A stretch of DNA of 9,012 nt from Thermoplasmata archaeon (GTDB taxonomy: Archaea > Thermoplasmatota > Thermoplasmata > Lutacidiplasmatales > UBA184). The notes beneath the pieces are model-generated. The model did no database searches and had not been told where the DNA came from. It worked only from the letters and a program-made list of their open reading frames with translations. The stretch is taken from assembly GCA_022750355.1 (NCBI GenBank), contig JAKIVW010000071.1:1-9012 (forward strand). The letters run 5' to 3'. Below are positions 1 to 5,534 of the stretch, one piece after another (the stretch's first letter is position 1; the number at the start of each line of letters is the position of its first letter). Made by a program: the position numbers and the translations under genes.

Positions 1-1
1 C

Positions 2-2440
2 CGGATCCTCTGGTCGATGTGGGAATCGGGGGCCACCCACGACCGGGCCTACCGAAAGAGTGCGCGGACGGTCGGGGATGTCCTCGGCAAGTACCACCCG
101 CACGGGGACCTCGCGGTCTACGACGCGTTGGTCCGCATGGCCCAGCCGTTCAGCCTCCGCTACCCGCTCATCGACGGTCAGGGAAACTTCGGCTCGATCG
201 ACGGGGACTCCCCCGCCGCGATGCGGTACACCGAGGCTCGACTGAGCGCGCTCGTTGAGGAGATCCTCACAGACCTCGAGAAAGAGACGGTCGAGTGGGG
301 GGACAACTTTGACGGCACGCTGAAGGAACCGCTCGTCCTTCCCTCGATGGTCCCCAATCTGCTCGTCAACGGCTCGGCCGGGATCGCGGTCGGGATGGCG
401 ACCAACATGCCGCCCCACCGCCTCAACGAGATCGTCGACGGCCTCCTCCTGCTGATCGAACGCCCCGACGCGGACCTGGACGACCTCATGAAGGTCATCC
501 CCGGCCCCGACTTCCCCGGCGGCGGCTATCTATCCTCGGAAGGGATCCGGGAAGCGTACGCCACTGGGCGAGGGACGCTCCACCTCCGCGGCACGGCCGA
601 GATCCGCGACCGGGACGGCAAGGACGAGATCGTCATCACCGAGATCCCGTACGAGGTGAACAAGTCCTCTCTCCTCCAACTCATCGCCGACCTCGTCAAG
701 AACAAGCGCCTGGACGGCGTCACTGACCTGCGCGACGAGTCCGACCGGGACGGGACGCGGGTCGTCCTCGAGCTCCGGCGGGATGTCCCGGCCGAGATCC
801 TGCTGAACCGGATCTACGAGCACACCCCCCTCGAGACGAGCTTCGGCGTGATCAACCTCTGCCTCGTCGACAACCGTCCGCGCGTGCTCCCGCTGAAGTC
901 GCTCCTCGAGCTCCACCTCGCCCACCGGCGGTTGATGCTCACCCGGCGAACGACGTTCGACCTGCGCAAGGCGACGGAGCGGCTCCACCTGCTCGAAGGA
1001 TTCCTCACCGCGATCGACCACATCGACGAGGTGATCAAGATCATTCGGCGCTCCAAGGACGTCGCGGTCGCCGAGACGAGCCTCATGGGCCGGTTCCTCC
1101 TCTCGACCGAGCAGGCGAAGGCGATCCTCGACATGCGCCTCTCCCGGCTCACCGCGCTCGAGCGCGAGTCGGTCGAGACCGAGAAGGCCGAGAAAGAGGC
1201 GCTCACCCGCCACCTGCAATCGATCCTCGCGGACGCGAAACTCCTCGACGGCCTCATCGTCGCCGAACTGAACGACCTCAAGACCCGGTACGGCGACACG
1301 CGCCGCACCCGCATCGTGCCCGAGTTCACGGAGCGCACGCTCGAGGACCTCATCCCGGACGCGGACATCGTCGTCCTCGTCACGCGCGACGGCTACGTGA
1401 AACGCCTCCCGCTCGAGCAGTACCGCCGGCAGCGCCGGGGGGGCCGCGGGCTCGGCCAGATCGAGACGAAGGAGGAGGACTTCGTCATCCGCACGTTCGT
1501 GACGCGAACCCACGATGACGTCCTGTTCCTGACCACGCTCGGACGGGTCTACCGGCTCGTCGCCTACGAACTCCCGGAAGGGAGCCGGCAGTCCAAAGGC
1601 AAGGCGCTCATCAACCTCCTGCCGAAGTTGAAGGACGGCGAGCGGGTCCAGACCCTCCTCCCGATGCACGACATGGGGGCCGAGGGTTCGCTGTTCTTCG
1701 CGACCCAGCGGGGCCTCGTCAAGCGGACGACCCTCGACCAGTACCAGAACATCCGGACCAACGGGATCCAGGCGATCCTCCTCGAAGAGGGCGACGAGCT
1801 GGTCGACGTCGCGCTCGTCCCGGACGAGGCGACCGAGATCCTCCTCGCGACGCGCGCGGGCCAACTGGTCCGCTTCGCGCTCGGCGAGGTCCGCCCGATG
1901 GGCCGCGCGACGTACGGGGTGATCGGGGTCCGTCTTTCGGAGGAGAAGGACGACCATGTGGTCGCGATGGCGCCCGTGAGTTCCAAGTTCCCCACGCTCC
2001 TTTCCCTCACCACCACCGGCTTCGGCAAGCGGAGCCCGACCGCGGACTACCGGAAGACCGCCCGTGGTGCCAAGGGCGTCCGCACGATCAAGACCGGTGG
2101 GCGCAACGGTTCGGTGGTCGCGGTCCTGCCGACCACCGACTCCTCCGAGATCCTCGTCACGACGAAGAACGGGATCACGATCCGAATGGCCGTCAAGGGC
2201 ATCCGCTCCCAGGCCCGGAACACGCTCGGGGTCCGCGTCATCCGCCTGGACGAGGGGGACGAGGTCCGGGACGCCGTCGTCCTGCCCGTGTCCGACGAGA
2301 CCGCCGTTCCCGATGCCCCGGTCGAACCCACCGACGCACCGCCGGCGGATCCGGAACCGATCGGCGACGAGTACTCCGAGACGGCGGACGGGGACGCGGA
2401 CCCACCGGAGGACGACGATGCGCCGCCGACCGCGAGGTAA
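2..2440 (+). CDS. gyrA: DNA gyrase subunit A, 5'-truncated by the window edge
   Basis: Catalytic breakage-reunion subunit of DNA gyrase (type IIA topoisomerase), which with GyrB introduces negative supercoils using ATP. The frame is open from base 2; codons before the first in-window ATG (17) read RILWS, matching the conserved family segment before the YxKSAR motif, so the true start lies upstream. By comparison with E. coli GyrA, residue 1 at base 17 corresponds to residue 52, so about 46 N-terminal residues are missing. Seen: YRKSAR, GKYHPHGD and the active-site tyrosine in AAMRYTE (Y71, bases 227-229, equal to E. coli Tyr122); PNLLVNGSAGIAVGMATN; a coiled-coil region; the GyrA-box QRRGGRG (residues 472-478, bases 1430-1450); and six beta-pinwheel blades to about residue 760. 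The GyrA-box supports gyrase rather than topoisomerase IV. The last ~45 residues form an acidic, proline-rich tail. The position equal to E. coli Ser83 is leucine. gyrB is probably upstream (inference). Confidence 0.97.
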   Translation, partial: RILWSMWESGATHDRAYRKSARTVGDVLGKYHPHGDLAVYDALVRMAQPFSLRYPLIDGQGNFGSIDGDSPAAMRYTEARLSALVEEILTDLEKETVEWGDNFDGTLKEPLVLPSMVPNLLVNGSAGIAVGMATNMPPHRLNEIVDGLLLLIERPDADLDDLMKVIPGPDFPGGGYLSSEGIREAYATGRGTLHLRGTAEIRDRDGKDEIVITEIPYEVNKSSLLQLIADLVKNKRLDGVTDLRDESDRDGTRVVLELRRDVPAEILLNRIYEHTPLETSFGVINLCLVDNRPRVLPLKSLLELHLAHRRLMLTRRTTFDLRKATERLHLLEGFLTAIDHIDEVIKIIRRSKDVAVAETSLMGRFLLSTEQAKAILDMRLSRLTALERESVETEKAEKEALTRHLQSILADAKLLDGLIVAELNDLKTRYGDTRRTRIVPEFTERTLEDLIPDADIVVLVTRDGYVKRLPLEQYRRQRRGGRGLGQIETKEEDFVIRTFVTRTHDDVLFLTTLGRVYRLVAYELPEGSRQSKGKALINLLPKLKDGERVQTLLPMHDMGAEGSLFFATQRGLVKRTTLDQYQNIRTNGIQAILLEEGDELVDVALVPDEATEILLATRAGQLVRFALGEVRPMGRATYGVIGVRLSEEKDDHVVAMAPVSSKFPTLLSLTTTGFGKRSPTADYRKTARGAKGVRTIKTGGRNGSVVAVLPTTDSSEILVTTKNGITIRMAVKGIRSQARNTLGVRVIRLDEGDEVRDAVVLPVSDETAVPDAPVEPTDAPPADPEPIGDEYSETADGDADPPEDDDAPPTAR
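2407..2411 (+). promoter_or_regulatory. Shine-Dalgarno site for the zinc ribbon gene, inside the gyrA 3' end
   Basis: GGAGG lies six bases before the ATG at 2418, within the acidic-tail codons of gyrA. It fixes the start of the small downstream gene and indicates translation from the gyrA transcript. Most other genes in the window lack such a site, so its presence here fits an internal operon gene as opposed to a leaderless first gene. Confidence 0.6.
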
Positions 2441-2594
2441 GCGGATCCTCGTCTGTCCGCAGTGTCAGTCGGGCAATATCGTCCAGGAGGCCGGCTCGAT
2501 CACCGGCGCGGTCTACCACTGCCGCAACTGCCAGTACATCGGCGCACTCGTGCTCGAGATCGAGGTCGACGAAGACGGCCAGCCGCTCCGGTGA
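2418..2594 (+). CDS. Small zinc ribbon protein (58 aa) coupled to gyrA
   Basis: A 58-residue protein beginning MRRRPRGKR and containing CPQC (C13, C16) and CRNC (C35, C38), a four-cysteine zinc-ribbon pattern with an 18-residue loop. The pattern CPxCxSxNI followed by YHCRNCxYxGALV resembles small archaeal zinc-ribbon proteins of unknown role; this family resemblance is from memory. The N-terminus is strongly basic and the C-terminus acidic (EIEVDEDG). The start is chosen because GGAGG sits six bases upstream and because the longer in-frame extension is only the gyrA sequence read out of frame. The gene overlaps gyrA by 23 nt, so translational coupling and shared transcription are likely. A nucleic-acid-binding or gyrase-related role is possible, but nothing in the sequence proves it. 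Confidence 0.85.
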   Translation: MRRRPRGKRILVCPQCQSGNIVQEAGSITGAVYHCRNCQYIGALVLEIEVDEDGQPLR

Positions 2595-2606
2595 ACCGGG
2601 CGGGTC

Positions 2607-3506
2607 TCAACCGTCCCGCGAACGGCGTCCGGCGTGGGCGGCCGCAACGAGGGCGAGCCCCCGGACGGTCGGCGCGACGTCGTGGGTGCGCACGAGCTCC
2701 ACGCCCTGGAGGCCGGCGATCACGGCGGCCGCCAGCCCCGCTTCTCGGCGGTCCCCGGGGTCGTCCGTCGCGGTCGCCCAGCCGAGGAACGACTTGCGGG
2801 AGGCGCCGACCAGGACGGGGTATCCAAGGTGACGGAACTCCCCCGCGTGGACGAGCAGCTCGAGGCTCTGTTCGGGCGACTTGCCGAACCCGAGCCCGGG
2901 GTCGATCACGATCCGTTCGGCGCCGATCCCTTCCGCGAGGGCCGCGTCGATCCTCCGGGCGAGCCACTCCGTGACCTCGCCCCGGAGGTCCTCGTAGACG
3001 ACGTCGTCCTGCATCGTTGCCGGTGTCCCCCGCATGTGCATGATCACGGTCGCCGCCCCGGTGCGCGCGACCACCCGGCGCATCGCCTCGGAGCGGAGCC
3101 CTTCGATATCGTTGATGATGTCGGCGCCGGCGTCCACGGCGCGAGCGGCGACGTCGGCGTGCCGGGTATCGATCGAGAGGGGGACCGTGACCCGACCCGC
3201 GAGGCCGCGGAGCACCGGTTCGACCCGGCCCCACTCGACCTCCGAGGAGACCGGCGCGGAGTGCGGCCGCGTCGATTCGCCACCGATGTCGATCACGTCG
3301 GCCCCCTCCCCCGCGAGCCCCTCCGCGTGCGCGACCGCCTCCTTCGGAGCGAGGAACCGTCCGCCGTCCGAGAACGAGTCGGGAGTGACGTTCACCACGC
3401 CCATCACCCGAGTGCGACCTCCGACCCGCAGGATCCGGTGGGCGCCGGGGAGGTCCCGCTCGGGAGAAGGGGTCGGAGGTCGTTCGGCGCCGCCCTTCCG
3501 AGCCAT
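2607..3506 (-). CDS. folP: Dihydropteroate synthase (folate pathway)
   Basis: Condenses p-aminobenzoate with dihydropterin pyrophosphate to form dihydropteroate in the cytoplasm; this enzyme is the sulfonamide target in bacteria. The 299-residue product is a TIM barrel of usual family length with a ~20-residue N-terminal extension. Motifs in order: VMGVVNVTPDSFSDGG (34-49), DVIDIGGESTRP (70-81), PLSIDT (109-114), GADIINDIEG (127-136), MHMRGTPATMQ (156-166), IDPGLGFGKS (201-210), VLVGASRKSFLG (231-242) and RTHDV (273-277). The pterin- and phosphate-binding Asn, Asp, Lys and Arg-His-Asp residues expected for the family appear present, so it should be active. After ESTRP the usual Gly is His82. 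The ATG at 3506 is chosen over upstream in-frame starts because the preceding 126 codons lie over the promoter and the divergent gene and look non-coding. A TATA-like box 25 nt upstream suggests a leaderless transcript. Confidence 0.95.
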   Translation of the reverse strand: MARKGGAERPPTPSPERDLPGAHRILRVGGRTRVMGVVNVTPDSFSDGGRFLAPKEAVAHAEGLAGEGADVIDIGGESTRPHSAPVSSEVEWGRVEPVLRGLAGRVTVPLSIDTRHADVAARAVDAGADIINDIEGLRSEAMRRVVARTGAATVIMHMRGTPATMQDDVVYEDLRGEVTEWLARRIDAALAEGIGAERIVIDPGLGFGKSPEQSLELLVHAGEFRHLGYPVLVGASRKSFLGWATATDDPGDRREAGLAAAVIAGLQGVELVRTHDVAPTVRGLALVAAAHAGRRSRDG

Positions 3507-3527
3507 GAGTCTCGGAGCGACGCCCCC

Positions 3528-3535
3528 GATAAAAG
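3528..3535 (-). promoter_or_regulatory. TATA-like box for folP
   Basis: On the minus strand this reads CTTTTATC, one of the few A/T-rich stretches in a GC-rich intergenic region. Its centre is about 25 bases before the folP ATG, the archaeal TATA-to-start-site distance, which suggests transcription begins at or next to the ATG (leaderless mRNA). No Shine-Dalgarno sequence precedes that ATG. Confidence 0.55.
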
Positions 3536-3559
3536 ACGCCGGACGCGCGGGACCGACCG

Positions 3560-3566
3560 CTAAAGG
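3560..3566 (+). promoter_or_regulatory. TATA-like box for the P-loop kinase-like gene
   Basis: CTAAAGG is the only A-rich stretch between the folP TATA box and the ATG at 3592. Its centre is about 29 bases before that ATG, consistent with a leaderless or nearly leaderless transcript. It forms a back-to-back arrangement with the folP promoter in an 85-nt divergent region. Confidence 0.45.
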
Positions 3567-3591
3567 CCTTCGCGACCTCCGGCGGGTCAGC

Positions 3592-4281
3592 ATGCCCGGA
3601 TGGCTCGTCGCGGTGGAAGGTCCGTCCGGGGCCGGCAAGACGAGCGCGGTGCACGCGCTCGCGCGACGGACCGGCCGTCCGATGCTCGCCGAGGCCGTCG
3701 ACCGGATCCGCCCCGTGCCCCGCCTGACCTGGTCGAGCGACGCGGAGCTCCTCCGGCTCGAAAGCCGTTTGCTGGCCGAGGACGCCGCCCGGTATCGCGA
3801 GGGACGGCGGCTCGCCAGATCCGGCGCGACCGTGCTGGCCGACACCGGCTTCCTCGGCCCGCTGACGTACACGGCCGGACTCATCCGAGAACATCTCGCT
3901 CCCCCGGAACTGCTCGGCGCTCTCCTGCGGACGGCCGCGGAGTGGGCTCGAGAGGGCCGCTGGGGACTTCCCGACGCGGTGCTCTATGTTCGGACGTCGG
4001 ACGCCACCCGACACCGTCGGGCGACCGCCGACCCGGCGGGGCACCCCCCGTCGCTCCAACTGCGTCACCAGCGAGTCGCCGCCGTTGAATTCGAGCTCTA
4101 CCGCACCGTCGTGCGCCCCACCCTCGGCCCGCGCCTCCGCTTCGTCTCCGGCGAAGGGACCGTGGAGGAGGTGGTCCCACGGCTGGATCGGGCGCTCTCC
4201 CGGACTCGCTCGGTGGCAGGGCGTCGCCCTTCGTCGGGAACTCTCCTGGGGGCCCTCGCGCGGTCCGAAGGCGTTTCATGA
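3592..4281 (+). CDS. P-loop nucleotide-kinase-like protein (thymidylate/deoxynucleoside kinase-like)
   Basis: A 229-residue cytoplasmic protein opening MPGWLVAVEGPSGAGKTS. Residues 10-18 form a clear Walker A loop (GPSGAGKTS) right after the first beta strand, as in thymidylate kinases, deoxynucleoside kinases and related small-molecule kinases. TVLADTGFLGPLTY (80-93) sits where these families carry the strand ending in a DR or DRS motif with a substrate-binding acidic residue; here it is D84-T85-G86. An arginine-rich stretch around YVRTSDATRHRRATAD could be the lid over the phosphates. The length suits the superfamily. The substrate cannot be read from sequence; dTMP, another nucleotide or another small metabolite are possible. 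The ~30 C-terminal residues are low in complexity and probably flexible. The ATG at 3592 is supported by the immediate start of the nucleotide-binding fold and a TATA-like box 29 nt upstream. Confidence 0.85.
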   Translation: MPGWLVAVEGPSGAGKTSAVHALARRTGRPMLAEAVDRIRPVPRLTWSSDAELLRLESRLLAEDAARYREGRRLARSGATVLADTGFLGPLTYTAGLIREHLAPPELLGALLRTAAEWAREGRWGLPDAVLYVRTSDATRHRRATADPAGHPPSLQLRHQRVAAVEFELYRTVVRPTLGPRLRFVSGEGTVEEVVPRLDRALSRTRSVAGRRPSSGTLLGALARSEGVS

Positions 4282-4295
4282 CGTCCCCCGCCCGG

Positions 4296-4303
4296 CCTTA
4301 ACC
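4296..4303 (+). promoter_or_regulatory. Possible TATA-like box for the DUF72 gene
   Basis: CCTTAACC lies in the 52-nt gap after the kinase-like gene, its centre about 34 bases before the GTG at 4334, which would give a short leader of about 8-10 nt. It is flanked by CCCGG and CCGGG, so it also sits within a short imperfect palindrome. The match to a TATA box is weak; the gene could equally be read through from the upstream gene. Confidence 0.3.
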
Positions 4304-4333
4304 GGGAGGCCGCCTTTCGGAAGACGGGCGTCC

Positions 4334-5098
4334 GTGGGCGAGATCCTTCTCGGTACGAGCGGGTGGGATTACCCCGAGTGGGTCGGCCGCGTCTACCCCA
4401 AGCACGGCACGTCGGACAAGCTCCGATTCTATGCGGGCCTCTTCCAGATCGTCGAAGTGAATTCCACGTTCTACCGGCTTCCCTCTCCGGCCGTCGCGGC
4501 GACGTGGGTCCGCCGGACCCCAGCGGGATTCAAGTTCGCCGCAAAGTTCCCCCAGACGATCACCCACGACCTCCGGTTGGTGGGAACGGACGACGAGCTG
4601 CGTCGGTTCCTCGCCGTCCTCGAGCCGATCCGCCGAGCCGGAAAGTTCGCCGCGGCCCTCCTGCAACTCCCGCCCTCGCTCGCGTTCGAGCCCGCGACGG
4701 TGCGGGGGTTCTACGAGACGCTGCCCCGGGACCTCCCGGTCGCGGTGGAATTTCGCGAGCGGTCGTGGGTGACGCCGGCGTCGTTCGAGCTCCTCCGCGA
4801 GTTCGGCCTTGCGTACGTCGTGGCGGACGAACCCCACCTGCCCGCCCAGCTCGAGATCACCGCGCCGTTCGCCTACGTCCGCTGGCACGGGCACGGCTCG
4901 CCGCTTTGGTACGACTACACGTACTCTCCCTCCCAGCTCGAGGCCTGGGTGCCGCAGGTGCGGACGCTGGCCGACCGGGTCGACGTCCTGTACGGGTTCT
5001 TCAACAACCACTTTCGCGGCGACGCGGCCGTCAACGGCCGGACGCTCTCGGAGATGCTTGGTCTGCCGCTCCCGCCCGGGCGGGCCCGCCTCGACTGA
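4334..5098 (+). CDS. DUF72 / YecE-family TIM-barrel protein
   Basis: A 254-residue protein of the DUF72 (YecE) family, a TIM-barrel family found in bacteria and archaea whose biochemical role is not settled. Family signatures are visible: GTSGWDYPEW (7-16) at the N-terminus, VEVNSTFYRLP, PAGFKFAAKFPQTITH, LLQLPPSL, VAVEFRERSW, YVRWHGHG and the C-terminal FFNNHFRGDAAVN. Length is normal and no motif is missing, so the gene appears intact. The start is taken as GTG 4334 because the family normally begins three to six residues before GTSGW; the longer in-frame extension back to 3986 overlaps the coding region of the upstream gene and looks non-coding. No Shine-Dalgarno sequence is evident. It lies 52 nt after the kinase-like gene on the same strand, so co-transcription is possible, but no functional link can be read from the sequence. 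Confidence 0.93.
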   Translation: MGEILLGTSGWDYPEWVGRVYPKHGTSDKLRFYAGLFQIVEVNSTFYRLPSPAVAATWVRRTPAGFKFAAKFPQTITHDLRLVGTDDELRRFLAVLEPIRRAGKFAAALLQLPPSLAFEPATVRGFYETLPRDLPVAVEFRERSWVTPASFELLREFGLAYVVADEPHLPAQLEITAPFAYVRWHGHGSPLWYDYTYSPSQLEAWVPQVRTLADRVDVLYGFFNNHFRGDAAVNGRTLSEMLGLPLPPGRARLD

Positions 5099-5188
5099 CA
5101 AGTCCGTTCGGCCGGACCGGCGGGAGGAGCGTGGTCGGGCGAGAGGTTGATGCCCCCCCGACCCCTGGGCCGACCGCGAGGGGCTCGG

Positions 5189-5410
5189 ATGACCGCGGAG
5201 GAGATCCGACAGCGGATCCGTGACCGCCTGGAGGAGGACGGGGAAGGCGCGGTCGAGTTGTTCGAGGTGGGAGCGCCGGACCCCGCGGGGCGGCGCCGGG
5301 TCACCTTCTACCGGCACGTGGGGGGCGAATCTCGACGCTGGAAGATCACCGTTCACATCGGCCCCGACGGGGCGGTGACAGAATGCGAAGGGCCGTCGCT
5401 CGCTCCCTGA
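5189..5410 (+). CDS. Small hypothetical protein (73 aa)
   Basis: I do not recognise this family. The predicted product starts MTAEEIRQRIRDRLEEDGEG, a highly charged probable amphipathic helix (residues 2-17), followed by segments likely to form beta strands (AVELFEV, RRVTFYRHV, WKITVHIG, AVTECEG). This suggests a compact soluble alpha/beta protein with no signal peptide or membrane segment; one cysteine is present. Codon third positions are strongly G/C, like its neighbours, supporting real coding. Two in-frame upstream starts exist (TTG 5147, ATG 5150); ATG 5189 is preferred because the sequence between them is an arginine/proline-rich stretch lacking structure. The gene lies 90 nt after the DUF72 gene and ends before a terminator-like region, so it may close that transcription unit. 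Confidence 0.6.
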   Translation: MTAEEIRQRIRDRLEEDGEGAVELFEVGAPDPAGRRRVTFYRHVGGESRRWKITVHIGPDGAVTECEGPSLAP

Positions 5411-5456
5411 GACCGTAGGCTCGGTCGTCGCACCGCTGGGCGGGTTCTTCGGGGGC

Positions 5457-5531
5457 GACCCCATTCTCGCGGGGTCCCGCCGACCGAAAATTTTCGCGCT
5501 CGGGATCGCCGCGTTTCGCCCGGGAACGCGG
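5457..5531. terminator. Bidirectional terminator between convergent genes
   Basis: The intergenic gap between the small gene and the surface-protein gene has a symmetric layout. On the left is a hairpin GACCCC/GGGGTC (5457-5462 with 5471-5476). On the right is CCGCGTT/AACGCGG (5509-5515 with 5525-5531), extendable inward to a tighter loop. Between them is the 12-bp perfect palindrome CGAAAATTTTCG (5485-5496), giving a four-T tract to transcripts arriving from either side. Archaeal termination depends mainly on T tracts in the non-template strand, so this is a plausible stop for both genes. The function is inferred. Confidence 0.5.
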
Positions 5532-5534
5532 GCG

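Noticed and set aside
530..1957. 475-codon open frame on the minus strand opposite gyrA
   Set aside because: gyrA is unambiguous here; the antisense product is dominated by Arg, Glu, Asp, Leu and Pro as expected from a reversed GC-rich gene, with no domain.
2634..3563. 309-codon plus-strand frame opposite folP
   Set aside because: Antisense shadow of a gene with every DHPS motif; composition is Arg/Gly/Asp-rich with no recognisable fold.
3507..3884. N-terminal extension of the folP frame back to 3884
   Set aside because: The extra 126 residues are Arg/Ser-rich, cover the kinase-like gene and the promoter region, and precede the normal DHPS start.
5102..5117. Hairpin GTCCG/CGGAC after the DUF72 gene as a terminator
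   Set aside because: Only a 5-bp stem with no T tract; such short GC stems are expected by chance in this DNA.
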